Positions 1 through 9,044 are shown, counted from the stretch's first letter. The stretch: 55,806 nucleotides of DNA from Verrucomicrobiota bacterium (GCA_030625775.1 DAOUQC010000022.1:1-55806), one strand, 5' to 3'. Notes: generated by a model from the letters alone, not told the origin. Numbers and translations are program-made.

Positions 1-630
1 TACGCGTCCGCCACCATGCTCACCGATCACTGCATGTGGAATCGTATTGTCCTTCAGCGCGACCGACACCATGGATCTCTTGGAGATTTCGCTGCCTTTG
101 CGAATGCAATCCGCTACCTCGTTCGCTTTACCAAAACCGTACCCGACATTGCCTTTCTGATCACCGGAAACCACCAGAGCACTGAAGCTGAAACGACGTC
201 CACCTTTCACCACCTTGGCACAACGGTTGATGAAGACCACTTTCTCCATCAGCTCCTCTTCTTCGTCCACTTCAAATTCTTTAAGCTTCTCTTCAGCTTT
301 TTTCAAAACATCCGAGGAGCCCTTGTCCGGCGCAGTTTTTTTGTCTTCCGTAGAATCACTTGCTGGTTTTTCCTCCACCTTTTCAGCTTTTTCAGCAGCA
401 GGTTTTTCCTCAGCTTTCTCCTCCACCTTTTCCGCTGCAGGTTTCTCCTCAACCTTCTCGGCTGCAGGTTTCTCCTCAGATTTTTCGGCGGGAGCTTTCT
501 CTTCCGCTTTTTCTGCAGCTGCCGGAGCTTCCGCCTCAGCTTCTGGTTTTTGCTGTTCTGGAGCCTCCGTAGCTTCGGCCTTGACCTCTTCTTCGGATTC
601 TTCCGCTTTACTGGTATCGTTTTCGCTCAT
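1..630 (-). CDS. rpsE: 30S ribosomal protein S5, partial, with long N-terminal extension
   Basis: S5 is a small-subunit protein involved in decoding accuracy and mRNA unwinding. The S5 core starts near residue 128 ([19 protein letters not shown]) and continues through [11 protein letters not shown] and [10 protein letters not shown] to the window edge. The gene is cut off after 210 codons, so the C-terminal part of S5 lies outside. The first ~125 residues are a low-complexity Ala/Glu/Lys/Pro region with repeated EEKPAAEK-type units; ordinary S5 has only about 10 residues before this point. The ATG at 630 is the only plausible start and lies 17 bp after rplR. It is the last gene of the supercluster seen here. 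The identity is certain; the function of the tail is unknown. Confidence 0.95.
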   Translation of the reverse strand, partial: MSENDTSKAEESEEEVKAEATEAPEQQKPEAEAEAPAAAEKAEEKAPAEKSEEKPAAEKVEEKPAAEKVEEKAEEKPAAEKAEKVEEKPASDSTEDKKTAPDKGSSDVLKKAEEKLKEFEVDEEEELMEKVVFINRCAKVVKGGRRFSFSALVVSGDQKGNVGYGFGKANEVADCIRKGSEISKRSMVSVALKDNTIPHAVIGEHGGGRV

Positions 631-647
631 TACCCTTATTTCTAAAA

Positions 648-1004
648 TTAAAATCCCAATCCTGCCTCGCGCGCCGCATCCGCCAAGGCTTTCACCTTGC
701 CGTGATAAACAAAACCACCGCGATCAAAAACTACATTATCAATTTTGGCTGCTTTGGCACGCCCGGCGATTTCCTCACCCACCTTCGTCGCTGAAGCAAC
801 ACTGGAACCGGCCACTTTCACGGCTTTATCGCAAGTCGAGGCAGCAGCCAGAGTTTTACCCGCCGTATCATCAATCAATTGGGCGTAAACATTTTTATTG
901 GAAAAATACACCGACAACCGAGGCCGTTCGGCAGTCCCTGAAATTTTCCGGCGAATGCGTTTGTGCATCCTGTTGCGCGCATGATGGCGATTGAATTGAC
1001 TCAT
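648..1004 (-). CDS. rplR: 50S ribosomal protein L18
   Basis: L18 binds 5S rRNA in the central protuberance of the large subunit. The 118-residue product has the usual family length. It shows the basic N-terminus ([16 protein letters not shown]), the [20 protein letters not shown] strand and the C-terminal [20 protein letters not shown] block, all diagnostic of L18. It sits between rplF and rpsE as in most bacterial spc operons, with 49 bp to rplF. Nothing is unusual. Confidence 0.97.
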   Translation of the reverse strand: MSQFNRHHARNRMHKRIRRKISGTAERPRLSVYFSNKNVYAQLIDDTAGKTLAAASTCDKAVKVAGSSVASATKVGEEIAGRAKAAKIDNVVFDRGGFVYHGKVKALADAAREAGLGF

Positions 1005-1053
1005 GATCCTAAATTTTCTAAGTTCTCTCTCCTAAATTCTCTCTCCTAATCTA

Positions 1054-1590
1054 CTACTGCACACTCTTACCAGCCTTACGACGCACGTGCTCGCCCACAT
1101 AGCGCACCCCTTTACCCTTGTAAGGCTCCGGCGGATAATAAGCACGGACATGAGCGGCAAATTGACCAACCAGTTGTTTGTCGATGCCCTCAACCTTGAT
1201 GTTGGTATTCTCATTCACCGTCACCGTCAATTCATCCGGAATCGGATGTTCCACGGGATGCGAAAAACCAAGGCTCAGATCTAAAAACTTGCCTTTCACC
1301 GCTGCACGGAAACCCACGCCCTGGATCTCCAGCTCTTTAACAAAACCAGTGGAAACACCCTCGATCATGTTCGCCACCAGGCTGCGTGCCAAGCCATGCA
1401 AAGCACGCACACTGCGATGATCACTGTTACGAGTCAGAGTCAAGTCACCCTCACTCTGTTCCATTGAGATGCCCTCGGGCAAGTCCCATTCAAGCTTCCC
1501 TTTCGGACCTTCGACACTCACATGAGCATCACTCATGGAGACCGAAACCTTCTCGGGCAAGCTGATCAATTTATTCCCTATTCGCGACAT
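1054..1590 (-). CDS. rplF: 50S ribosomal protein L6
   Basis: L6 lies near the factor-binding site of the large subunit. The product is 178 residues from the ATG at 1590 (MSRIGNKLISLPEKVSVSM). The frame stays open upstream into rpsH, but only this start gives the canonical N-terminus. The two L6 repeats are visible, as is the C-terminal ligand motif VRAYYPPEPYKGKGVRY with its basic tail. Order rpsH-rplF-rplR is canonical. Confidence 0.97.
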   Translation of the reverse strand: MSRIGNKLISLPEKVSVSMSDAHVSVEGPKGKLEWDLPEGISMEQSEGDLTLTRNSDHRSVRALHGLARSLVANMIEGVSTGFVKELEIQGVGFRAAVKGKFLDLSLGFSHPVEHPIPDELTVTVNENTNIKVEGIDKQLVGQFAAHVRAYYPPEPYKGKGVRYVGEHVRRKAGKSVQ

Positions 1591-1633
1591 GACTGTTTTT
1601 GTTAAATAAAAATCGTTTTGTTCCCAGTGGGCC

Positions 1634-2032
1634 CTACCAGACAAAAGCCAGCACTTCACCGCCGAGTTTTTCTTTTGCCGCCTTATGACCGACCATAACT
1701 CCCTTTGATGTGGAAAGAATGGAAATTCCCATTCCGCCAAGAACGCTTGGAATTTCACCGGATCCCGAATACTGGCGTAGACCAGGACGGCTGACCCTCT
1801 TCAAATCGGTCAGAGCCGGTGTATTGTCAACGTACTTTGGCTTCACCCGGATTTCGGGATACTTGCCGTCGGTATCGATTTCATAACTCCAGATATACCC
1901 TTCTTCTTTCAAAATACGGGCAATGTCCGCTTTGATTTTCGAAAAGGGTGCGTTGAATTCTTCCTTCTGCGCACGAGTGGCATTTTTAAACCGAGTTAAA
2001 AAATCGGCGATTGGATCAGTGAGAACAGCCAT
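1634..2032 (-). CDS. rpsH: 30S ribosomal protein S8
   Basis: S8 binds helix 21 of 16S rRNA and, in E. coli, represses the spc operon. The 132-residue product starts with MAVLTDPIADFLTRFKNA and ends with the strongly conserved STSKGVMVGHKAAKEKLGGEVLAFVW-type region (residues ~108-132). The gene begins 51 bp after rplE; in most bacteria rpsN lies between these two genes, and there is no room for it here. Confidence 0.97.
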   Translation of the reverse strand: MAVLTDPIADFLTRFKNATRAQKEEFNAPFSKIKADIARILKEEGYIWSYEIDTDGKYPEIRVKPKYVDNTPALTDLKRVSRPGLRQYSGSGEIPSVLGGMGISILSTSKGVMVGHKAAKEKLGGEVLAFVW

Positions 2033-2083
2033 AATACTTTCTAGTTAGCTTTTTATATAAAGTGTCTGATAGGTTTCGTCAGC

Positions 2084-2641
2084 TTAAGAGTTGCCACCGG
2101 GTTTACGGAAAGGCATACCCAATCCGGTCAGTAGTTCTCTTGCCGCTTCATCTGTGGAAGCAGTTGTTACGATTGTGATATCGAAACCAATTGCCCGTTT
2201 AACTTTGTCGAGCTCGATTTCCGGGAAAATCGTCTGGTCGCTCACCCCCAAGGTGTAATTGCCATTGCCGTCAAAGCTTTTGGTAGGCACACCACGGAAA
2301 TCTCGAATCGTAGGCATCGCCGCATTCAACAGGCGGTCGAGGAATTCCCACATAATCTGTCCGCGCAATGTCACGCGGGCACCAATGGTATCTCCTGCCC
2401 GGAGCTTGAAGTTCGAAATGCTGTTTTTCGCTTTGGTCAAAACCGGGCGCTGACCAGTGATGATCGACATATCATTCACCACGTCTTCAGCCGCCTGCTT
2501 ACGGTCATCCACGTTACCAAACCCGCTGTTGAGAACCACTTTCTCCACCTGCGGAATCTGATGCACATTGCTAGTGCCCAGTTTTTCCTTCAGTTCAGGA
2601 ACGACTTCTTCGTTGTATTTTTTTAAAAGATTCGGCTGCAT
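2084..2641 (-). CDS. rplE: 50S ribosomal protein L5
   Basis: L5 binds 5S rRNA and contacts the P-site tRNA. The 185-residue product has the usual length. Motifs seen include VEKVVLNSGFGN, ITGQRPVLTKAKNSISNFKL, RDFRGVPTKSFDGNGNYTLG and the C-terminal DITIVTTASTDEAARELL. It follows rplX by 51 bp. The next gene is rpsH directly, without rpsN. Confidence 0.97.
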   Translation of the reverse strand: MQPNLLKKYNEEVVPELKEKLGTSNVHQIPQVEKVVLNSGFGNVDDRKQAAEDVVNDMSIITGQRPVLTKAKNSISNFKLRAGDTIGARVTLRGQIMWEFLDRLLNAAMPTIRDFRGVPTKSFDGNGNYTLGVSDQTIFPEIELDKVKRAIGFDITIVTTASTDEAARELLTGLGMPFRKPGGNS

Positions 2642-2692
2642 GATCTTTTTCTAATCTCTGTTTACCCTAAAATAATTACTCTCGATGCCTGC

Positions 2693-2941
2693 TTATTTGC
2701 TATCGCTGACCAGCTTGACATTCGAAATGTGAATAGGCCCCTCGAGTTCGATGATTCCCCCCTCCGGAAGATCCTCGCTGCGTCGAGCTGCTTTTTTAAT
2801 AAGACGCACGCCTTCGATGAGCACATGTCCCTTTTCGGGAAGCACCTGCAACACCTTGCCACGAGCCCCGGTATGGTTGCCCGAAATGACTTCGACTTCG
2901 TCGTTCTTCTTAACGTGTGTTTTGATTTTTTTCCTGTTCAT
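2693..2941 (-). CDS. rplX: 50S ribosomal protein L24
   Basis: L24 initiates assembly of the large subunit by binding the 5' end of 23S rRNA. The 82-residue product is short but carries the KOW motif ([20 protein letters not shown]) and the ending [12 protein letters not shown]. The ATG at 2941 overlaps the rplN stop by 4 bp, which suggests translational coupling. E. coli L24 is ~104 residues, so this one is about 20 residues shorter at the C-terminus. Confidence 0.96.
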   Translation of the reverse strand: MNRKKIKTHVKKNDEVEVISGNHTGARGKVLQVLPEKGHVLIEGVRLIKKAARRSEDLPEGGIIELEGPIHISNVKLVSDSK

Positions 2942-3303
2942 AGCACTTCTGGAGCTAGTGATACGATCTTCATGAAGTTCTGCTCGCGTAACTCACGCGC
3001 AACAGGTCCAAAAATACGTGTTCCCTGTGGGTTTTTGTCTTTATCGATAATCACGATGGCGTTTTTATCAAAACGCAGCACTGACCCGTCGGGCCGTCGG
3101 ATTGGGGCTGCTGTACGAACCACAACAGCACGAACCACCTCCCCTTTTTTGACATTTGCTGTCGGGGTAGCTTCCCTGATGTGCACCGTAATGACATCCC
3201 CGATGCCAGCACTCTTGGTGCGCTTTCCGATCACCCCAATCATTTTGGCGGACCGGGCTCCGGTATTATCGGCCACTAGGACCTTGGATTCCATTTGGAT
3301 CAT
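2938..3303 (-). CDS. rplN: 50S ribosomal protein L14
   Basis: L14 forms an intersubunit bridge on the large subunit. The 121-residue product begins [19 protein letters not shown] and contains [40 protein letters not shown] and [18 protein letters not shown], the full family signature at the normal length. It lies between rpsQ and rplX as expected. Confidence 0.98.
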   Translation of the reverse strand: MIQMESKVLVADNTGARSAKMIGVIGKRTKSAGIGDVITVHIREATPTANVKKGEVVRAVVVRTAAPIRRPDGSVLRFDKNAIVIIDKDKNPQGTRIFGPVARELREQNFMKIVSLAPEVL

Positions 3304-3376
3304 CGCTCAATTACCTTTCTTAAAATTCTTAACTTCTAATTGCCTTCGTCTGTCTCCGTTTCACTCCGGCTCTCCA

Positions 3377-3652
3377 TCAGTGGCTCAACACTTCCGTCAA
3401 ACGCCAACATTTATTTTTGCTGACCGGGCGTGTTTCCATCACCTCAACCTTGTCACCCATTTTGGCCTCTTCTCTTTCATCGTGGGCAAGCACCGTAGTC
3501 GAACGCTTCACGATTTTACGAAATTTCGAATGGGGAACACGACGCACCAATTCGACCTTGATCGTCTTGTGCATTTTGTCCGAAACGACGACTCCGACGA
3601 GACTCCTTCGTGAGTTTCGACTCTGGTTTTCCGTGGTGGCTGTATCACTCAT
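3377..3652 (-). CDS. rpsQ: 30S ribosomal protein S17
   Basis: S17 binds 16S rRNA early in assembly. The 91-residue product has a short Ser/Arg-rich leader of about 16 residues and then the core SLVGVVVSDKMHKTIKVELV, HSKFRKIVKRSTTVLAHDE and VEVMETRPVSKNKCWRLTEV. This is the normal S17 size. It lies between rpmC and rplN. Confidence 0.97.
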   Translation of the reverse strand: MSDTATTENQSRNSRRSLVGVVVSDKMHKTIKVELVRRVPHSKFRKIVKRSTTVLAHDEREEAKMGDKVEVMETRPVSKNKCWRLTEVLSH

Positions 3653-3756
3653 GACTGCTAAATTTTCTAACTTCTGACGAATGCTCTATTCCTATGCGAT
3701 CCGTTTCTCTTAAATCTATCTTCTGTTTCTATTCCTGCCGCTTACCTCACCCCTCA

Positions 3757-3984
3757 CTACTCTGCTGCTGGAGCCGCTACTTTTTTCGCCGCCAACCTCC
3801 GCTCAGACAGGATCGTTTCAATTTTAGCTACCCCACGGCGGATGGTACGCAATCGCGAGGAATTCTCCAACTGGCCAGACTCCTGTTGCACCCGCAGATG
3901 CAAGCCCTCTTCCTTGAGATCCCGTCGCCGGGTCGCAAGTTCATCTACGCTCAATTCTCTCAGATCTTTAATTTTTGTACTCAT
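3757..3984 (-). CDS. rpmC: 50S ribosomal protein L29
   Basis: L29 lines the peptide exit tunnel rim. The 75-residue product has the two-helix pattern [19 protein letters not shown] and [22 protein letters not shown], followed by an Ala/Lys/Glu end ([12 protein letters not shown]). The [20 protein letters not shown] loop is typical. Order rplP-rpmC-rpsQ is canonical. Confidence 0.95.
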   Translation of the reverse strand: MSTKIKDLRELSVDELATRRRDLKEEGLHLRVQQESGQLENSSRLRTIRRGVAKIETILSERRLAAKKVAAPAAE

Positions 3985-4058
3985 CTCATTTCAAGACTTT
4001 TAAACCAACCCTGGTTTCATATAACCATTTCTGATTTTTACCTCATCCAAATTTATTA

Positions 4059-4466
4059 TTATCTACTTACAAAGCGGGTTCTGACACCCAGCTTGTTCGC
4101 CGCCAATCGCATGGCTTCCTTTGCCAGTGATTCCGGCACTCCACCCACTTCAAACAACATTGTTCCCGGACGAACTACAGCCACCCAATGTTCCGGGGAA
4201 CCTTTACCTTTACCCATACGGGTTTCCGGTGGTCGTTGCGTGATTGGTTTGTGAGGAAATACGCGAATCCAAACTTTCCCTTTACGTTTCAGGTGACGGT
4301 TGATCGCAACACGACAAGCTTCAATCTGGCGGTTCGTGATCCATTCACGACCGAGGGCCTGCAGGCCAAACTCGCCAAAGCTCACCTTGGTTCCACGCTG
4401 AGCATCACCGGCACGGCTTCCGCGCTGGCTCTTGCGATACTTCACTCTTTTCGGCATTAAAGGCAT
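4059..4466 (-). CDS. rplP: 50S ribosomal protein L16
   Basis: L16 helps form the A-site and peptidyl-transferase surroundings. The 135-residue product shows [53 protein letters not shown] and [19 protein letters not shown], the complete signature at normal length. A second in-frame ATG at 4457 could be the true start, because the first three residues are not conserved in the family. Confidence 0.97.
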   Translation of the reverse strand: MPLMPKRVKYRKSQRGSRAGDAQRGTKVSFGEFGLQALGREWITNRQIEACRVAINRHLKRKGKVWIRVFPHKPITQRPPETRMGKGKGSPEHWVAVVRPGTMLFEVGGVPESLAKEAMRLAANKLGVRTRFVSR

Positions 4467-4531
4467 AACTCTTTTCCTTCGTTTCTAAAATTTATCTTAC
4501 TAATTTTCTCAGCTTCCCATAGGGCCGACTA

Positions 4532-5260
4532 CTAACGTCTTGCCCCCGGACCACCACCTGGGCGACCTCCCGGACGGCCTCCGCCGCCACGCCGATCAGG
4601 ACGACCTCCGGTTTGTTTTTTTGCGTTGGTTTCAAGCTCTTCTTTTTTGTTGATCCAACACTTGATCCCAATAATTCCCCAAGTCGTGCGGGCTTCAGTA
4701 AATCCGTAATCAATCGGCACACGCAATGTGTGCAAAGGCACACTACCTTTGCGGTACCACTCGGCACGGGCAATGTCCGCACCACCCAAACGGCCGGCAC
4801 AACGCAATCGAATTCCTTCAGCTCCGAATTCCATCGCTGTCTGCAAAGCTCTTTTCATCGCCCGACGGAAGGCAATACGGCGCTCCAACTGCAGGGCAAC
4901 CGACTCGGCGACCAGCTGGGCATCCGTTTCCGGCTGCTTGATTTCCTGGATATCCACCTTGACCTGCTTGCCTCCACACATTTTGGAAACTTCCGCCGTC
5001 ATGCGCTCGATTTCCGATCCCTTTCGTCCAATGACGAGTCCCGGACGGGAGGTGAAGAGCGTTACCCTCACACTATTCCACGCACGCTCGATCATGATTT
5101 TTGATACAGCGGCAAAATGGAGTTTCTCCTTCAGATAGGTGCGAATTTCCAAATCGCTGTGCAGATATTCTGCGAACTGCCCTTTAGGTGCATACCATTT
5201 CGAACGCCAGTCTTTATTGACTGCGAGGCGAAATCCAATTGGATTGACTTTTTGTCCCAT
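4532..5260 (-). CDS. rpsC: 30S ribosomal protein S3 with Gly/Arg-rich tail
   Basis: S3 forms part of the mRNA entry channel. The product is 242 residues: MGQKVNPIGFRLAVNKDWRS at the N-terminus, the KH domain with TSRPGLVIGRKGSEIERM near residues 70-90, and the C-terminal S3 domain with RCAGRLGGADIARAEWYRKG and TTWGIIGIKCWI. The last ~27 residues (from TGGRPDRRGGGG onward) are a Gly/Arg/Pro-rich tail. Such RGG-like tails are seen in S3 of some phyla. Gene order is canonical. Confidence 0.97.
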   Translation of the reverse strand: MGQKVNPIGFRLAVNKDWRSKWYAPKGQFAEYLHSDLEIRTYLKEKLHFAAVSKIMIERAWNSVRVTLFTSRPGLVIGRKGSEIERMTAEVSKMCGGKQVKVDIQEIKQPETDAQLVAESVALQLERRIAFRRAMKRALQTAMEFGAEGIRLRCAGRLGGADIARAEWYRKGSVPLHTLRVPIDYGFTEARTTWGIIGIKCWINKKEELETNAKKQTGGRPDRRGGGGRPGGRPGGGPGARR

Positions 5261-5289
5261 GATTCTTGTCTCTCGTTCTTAATTAAAAA

Positions 5290-5886
5290 TTACTTCTTGT
5301 CGCCATCTTCAGCGGTATTCTCTTTATCGCCGGAATCTACAGCTGTTTCCTCAGCCGCCGAATCGACAGTGCTTTCACTTGCACTTTCTGCAACAACTTC
5401 TTCTACCACTGTTTCCTCTTCTCCTGCAGGCTCAGTGACTTCGGCTTTGCTCTCCTTCTTGGCTTTTGGGGTGGTTTTTTTAGCTGCTTTTTTCTTTGGA
5501 GCCGCCTTTTTCCTTTTCCGCTCGGAAGTTTTTTCCATAGCTTCAATCAAATCAGCATCCTCGGTTAATACGATGTTAATCCGGCTGGTGCGCTTGCGAA
5601 TTGGCGAAGCCGATCCTCTTGCCCGCGGCATGAAGCGTTTCATCGTCGGGCCTTCACCCGCCGTTGCCTCCTTGATCACCAGGCTGTCCACAGCCAGCTC
5701 AAAATTATTCTCCGCATCGGCCACCGCAGCTTTCAGCGTCTTCGCTACCAGGCGAGCTGCTTTTCTCGGCGTAAAAGCCAGCAGGTCCAGTGCATGCGAA
5801 ACCGGTAGGCCTTGAATTTCACGAGTGACATCACGCACTTTACGTGCTGAGATACGGGCTCCTTTATATGTTGATCGAACGTCCAT
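5290..5886 (-). CDS. rplV: 50S ribosomal protein L22 with long charged C-terminal tail
   Basis: L22 reaches into the peptide exit tunnel. The start is the ATG at 5886 (MDVRSTYKGARISARKVRDV); the frame is open further upstream but only this gives the canonical N-terminus. The core (residues 1-~111) includes GLPVSHALDLLAFTPRKAA and MPRARGSASPIRKRTSRINI. After it comes an 86-residue tail that is Lys-rich at residues ~121-145 and then Glu/Ser/Thr-rich to residue 198. Typical L22 ends near residue 110, so the tail nearly doubles it. The gene directly follows the unusual secreted-protein gene, with a 19 bp gap. Confidence 0.95.
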   Translation of the reverse strand: MDVRSTYKGARISARKVRDVTREIQGLPVSHALDLLAFTPRKAARLVAKTLKAAVADAENNFELAVDSLVIKEATAGEGPTMKRFMPRARGSASPIRKRTSRINIVLTEDADLIEAMEKTSERKRKKAAPKKKAAKKTTPKAKKESKAEVTEPAGEEETVVEEVVAESASESTVDSAAEETAVDSGDKENTAEDGDKK

Positions 5887-5905
5887 TAAATCCAATATTC
5901 TAAGT

Positions 5906-6757
5906 TCAAAGTTGCTGTGGTTTCGGTTGTATCCGGTCACCAATTTTTACATCATCGTTTTCGCTGACTAATTCATTGAGCACTGCTCCACAGATCGAGT
6001 CACGCACATCAACTACCATGGCTGTGCCAATCGGACGGTCAGTGCGCAAAATTTCAAGAGGCATTCCCACACGGGCTCCGCCTTTTCTCCCTACATTCAA
6101 AACAATCAAACCAACTTCCGGGTCCATGCTCACCACCCGTGCGCGTGACACAGTGACGGGAGCTTTTTTTGCTTTTGGCAGACTCAGCCCCAAGGCTACA
6201 TCGCCGGCCCTCAACTCGGACTCCACCGCCATTCTACTTTTTGGATCGTGCTGCCCACCGCCAGTTGACTGAAAGTAACTCACCACGGATTCACTCAGCT
6301 TCAACAATTGCCCGGACAATTTCCGGTTCTGTTCGCGCTCCAGTTCAGTTGTTCTCACCGCTTTGAGCAATCGCTGCTGCAATCCCTTCGGATCCACATT
6401 CAGCACATCTACGCCCAAGGCTTCCATCTTGATCAGCAGATCTTGATAAGCCGCCCGCTCTACTTTAGCTTCACTATTAGCTGCCGCCAGACTCTCAGCG
6501 AGAGCTTTGCGCATCTCATCCAGAGCCGCCGTGCGACCCTTTTCTGCAGCCAACTGCTTTTGGCTGATCGTCAATGCTGTCTTCAGCTCCTGAAGTTCAA
6601 TCGCTGAACTCGAAGCATTCGACGCTTTGCTTTGTGCCACAATAGATTCAGAAGCCAGACATGCACCCAAAACCAACACCACACAGACTAGCACCCTCGC
6701 CGCAGAAGCGGGAGTCGTGGCGCTTTTGCGCATCTGGTTGTTGGAGTTCAGGTTCAT
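5906..6757 (-). CDS. Exported coiled-coil protein of unknown function inside the S10 operon
   Basis: No known family was recognised. The 283-residue product has an N-terminal signal or anchor helix (residues ~18-42, ending near ESIVAQ). A long helical, probably coiled-coil region follows (residues ~50-165, rich in Glu, Lys, Leu and Ala). The C-terminal ~75-residue domain is probably beta-rich (ARVVSMDPEVGLIVLNVGRK, GGARVGMPLEILRTDRPIGT, GDRIQP). This coiled coil plus beta-domain layout resembles MreC-like or envelope scaffold proteins, but that is only a shape comparison. The gene lies between rpsS (24 bp) and rplV (19 bp) on the same strand, so it is presumably co-transcribed with ribosomal genes. 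A later ATG (MRKSATT, 6733) is an alternative start. Confidence 0.85.
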   Translation of the reverse strand: MNLNSNNQMRKSATTPASAARVLVCVVLVLGACLASESIVAQSKASNASSSAIELQELKTALTISQKQLAAEKGRTAALDEMRKALAESLAAANSEAKVERAAYQDLLIKMEALGVDVLNVDPKGLQQRLLKAVRTTELEREQNRKLSGQLLKLSESVVSYFQSTGGGQHDPKSRMAVESELRAGDVALGLSLPKAKKAPVTVSRARVVSMDPEVGLIVLNVGRKGGARVGMPLEILRTDRPIGTAMVVDVRDSICGAVLNELVSENDDVKIGDRIQPKPQQL

Positions 6758-6781
6758 CGTTTTGTTATTCTTTCCTCTAAA

Positions 6782-7054
6782 TTACAGTTTTGGATTGTGT
6801 CCGCCGTGAGCGATAAATTTCCGCGTCGCAGAAAACTCCCCCAGCTTATGGCCGACCATGTTTTCCGTAACAAACACAGACGGGAAATCCTTGCCGTTGT
6901 GAACCAGGAAGGTGTGTCCGACAAAATCAGGAGTGATCAGCGAACGTCTCGACCAGGTTTTGATCGGACGCTTCCCGCCACTCTCGTTCATCGCATCGAT
7001 TTTGCCCAGAAGCTTCTGGTCAACAAACGGCCCTTTTTTCAGTGATCTGCCCAT
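6782..7054 (-). CDS. rpsS: 30S ribosomal protein S19
   Basis: S19 sits in the head of the small subunit near the A site. The 90-residue product begins [20 protein letters not shown] and contains [20 protein letters not shown] and [19 protein letters not shown], the complete family signature at normal length. It is followed not by rplV but by the exported coiled-coil gene. Confidence 0.98.
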   Translation of the reverse strand: MGRSLKKGPFVDQKLLGKIDAMNESGGKRPIKTWSRRSLITPDFVGHTFLVHNGKDFPSVFVTENMVGHKLGEFSATRKFIAHGGHNPKL

Positions 7055-7141
7055 GATTTCTTAAATGCTTTCGAAGTCTTTAAAATTCGATTTATTATTC
7101 TAACAGCGAGTATTACGTATTTTGACAAAGCCAAAACCCAA

Positions 7142-7990
7142 TTAACGACGCCCTCCTTTTTTCTTCCGTCTTTCGACAATAAACTTGTTGCTGGCCTTGT
7201 GTTTTTTACGAGTCTTCTGGCCCTTTACATGTCCCCAGGGACTTTTCAAGTGCTGGCGGCCACCACCTGATTTTGATTTACCCTCACCACCACCATTGGG
7301 ATGATCGACCGGATTCATACACATACCGCGCACAGTCGGGCGAATCCCCAGCCAGCGGGTTCTGCCAGCCTTGGCGCTAACCACATTCATGTGCTCATGA
7401 TTTCCTACTACTCCAAGCGTGGCGTAACATTTCAAATTGATCTTGCGCATCTCGCCGGATGGCAGTCTCACAACCGCATATTTCTCTTCTTTACTGGCCA
7501 AAGTAGCCGATTGTCCGGCACTGCGCGCCATCTGGCCACCACGTCCAGGGGTCAATTCAATGTTGTGAATCAAACTACTGATCGGAATTTCCGAAAGAGG
7601 CATTGCATTGCCGGGCTTGAGGGGGCTGCCCTCTCCTGCTTGAATCGAGTTACCCACTTCAAGATTACGCGGAGCCAGAATGTAAGATCTCTGTCCGTCT
7701 GCGTATTCGATCAAAGCGATGCGAGCGGTGCGATTTGGATCGTATTCAATCGCAACCACTTTAGCCGCCCCATCACGGCGAGTCCGTTTGAAATCGATCA
7801 AACGATACTTGCGCTTGTGACCACCCCCGCGATGGCGGCAGGTGATTCGCCCACGGTTATTCCGTCCACCTGATTTTTTCAGTGAACTGGTCAGATTTTT
7901 TTCCGGCTTCGATTTTGTGATTTCCGCAAAATCGGGCAGGAGCTTGTAACGATTCGAAGGCGTTACTGGTCTAAATTTTTTCAACGGCAT
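7142..7990 (-). CDS. rplB: 50S ribosomal protein L2
   Basis: L2 is needed for subunit association and peptidyl-transferase activity. The 282-residue product has the expected length. It shows [20 protein letters not shown] near residue 40, [20 protein letters not shown] in the middle, and the signature [17 protein letters not shown] with the basic C-terminus ([17 protein letters not shown]). Order rplW-rplB-rpsS is canonical. Confidence 0.98.
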   Translation of the reverse strand: MPLKKFRPVTPSNRYKLLPDFAEITKSKPEKNLTSSLKKSGGRNNRGRITCRHRGGGHKRKYRLIDFKRTRRDGAAKVVAIEYDPNRTARIALIEYADGQRSYILAPRNLEVGNSIQAGEGSPLKPGNAMPLSEIPISSLIHNIELTPGRGGQMARSAGQSATLASKEEKYAVVRLPSGEMRKINLKCYATLGVVGNHEHMNVVSAKAGRTRWLGIRPTVRGMCMNPVDHPNGGGEGKSKSGGGRQHLKSPWGHVKGQKTRKKHKASNKFIVERRKKKGGRR

Positions 7991-8018
7991 GACTTCCCCT
8001 TAACTTAAAAGTTTATCT

Positions 8019-8303
8019 TTATACGATCTCGATCTCTTCCCCCTCCTTGAGGCGGACAAAGGCTTTTTTCCAATGTGCTGCCCGGCCGTAGTCGGCCCGA
8101 CGCTCACGCTTCTTTTTGCCTTTATAATTGGCTGTGCGCACATCAATAACAGTTTTTTTAAACAGTCTTTGCACCGCTTCCTTGATCTCCAGCTTGTTGG
8201 CACGCGGATCCACTTTAAACACGTACACATTCTCCGTGTCCGACAGCAGCGTCGCTTTTTCACTCAACTGGAGAGTTTTGATAACTTGAAAAATATCTTT
8301 CAT
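8019..8303 (-). CDS. rplW: 50S ribosomal protein L23
   Basis: L23 is the docking site for trigger factor and SRP at the tunnel exit. The 94-residue product shows IKTLQLSEKATLLSDTENVY, FKVDPRANKLEIKEAVQRLF, DVRTANYKGKKKRER and the ending KKAFVRLKEGEEIEIV, all typical. It lies 26 bp downstream of rplD and 28 bp upstream of rplB. Confidence 0.97.
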   Translation of the reverse strand: MKDIFQVIKTLQLSEKATLLSDTENVYVFKVDPRANKLEIKEAVQRLFKKTVIDVRTANYKGKKKRERRADYGRAAHWKKAFVRLKEGEEIEIV

Positions 8304-8329
8304 TGTCGTCGTCCTACTAAATTTTCAAT

Positions 8330-9022
8330 TTACGCTTCTTCGGCTTCAGCTTCAGCTTCAGGCGCTTTAGCCTCTTCTTCGGCAGGCGCACTTACTTCTT
8401 TTTCCCCACTCTTGGCCCCTGTGCGAGTAGCCAGGATCTCCAAAGCATCTTTCACAATCACGACCTTATCGAAATACAACAGGTTCTCGGTATTGACCTC
8501 CGCCGCACTCATCAACAGTGTCTTCTCAACATTACGTCCTGAGAGGAATGTGGATTCACTGAAGTCCAGACCGATGATCAAAGTTTTGCGGGCTTCCACA
8601 ACATTCTTTACTGCAGTCACAAAACTTTTTGTTTTGCCATCCTTCACTTCGAATGAAGGAACCACCACCACATCACCAGCCAGAATCCGCTCACTGAGAG
8701 CTTTGCGGAAAGCCAGGCGCTTGGTCGATTTGTTGGTCTGCTTAGCATAACTCCTGGCACGCGGCCCGAAAACCACACCGCCTCCACGCCAGATCGGCGA
8801 AGATGAACGTCCGGCACGGGCACGGCCCGTTCCTTTCTGACGCCAGGGCTTTTTGTTCGTTGCTTTGACTTCGCCACGAGTTTTGGTGTTTGCAGAACCG
8901 CAACGACGGTTTGCGCGCATCGCAGTGACCACTTCGTGAACCGCCTGGATCCCCCGACGGTCTTCGATCACATCGAAATTCGCTTTTTTAGCTGCTGTAA
9001 CTGTAAGTACTGTTCCTGCCAT
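8330..9022 (-). CDS. rplD: 50S ribosomal protein L4 with acidic C-terminal tail
   Basis: L4 lines the exit tunnel; in E. coli it also regulates the S10 operon. The 230-residue product carries RANRRCGSANTKTRGEVKAT, KPWRQKGTGRARAGRSSSPI and GGGVVFGPRARSYAKQTNK, diagnostic of L4. The last ~22 residues form an Ala/Glu-rich acidic tail (EEEAKAPEAEAEAEEA) beyond the usual end. Order rplC-rplD-rplW is canonical. Confidence 0.97.
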   Translation of the reverse strand: MAGTVLTVTAAKKANFDVIEDRRGIQAVHEVVTAMRANRRCGSANTKTRGEVKATNKKPWRQKGTGRARAGRSSSPIWRGGGVVFGPRARSYAKQTNKSTKRLAFRKALSERILAGDVVVVPSFEVKDGKTKSFVTAVKNVVEARKTLIIGLDFSESTFLSGRNVEKTLLMSAAEVNTENLLYFDKVVIVKDALEILATRTGAKSGEKEVSAPAEEEAKAPEAEAEAEEA

Positions 9023-9044
9023 GATATTTTTCCTTTAACAGTTT

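Noticed and set aside
16-645. Open frames on the plus strand through the ribosomal region (for example Phe/Ser-rich proteins near 16-994, 2729-3613, 3694-4254)
   Set aside because: They are antisense shadows of ribosomal genes; the low-complexity Ser/Phe content mirrors the Ala/Glu/Lys tails on the other strand.
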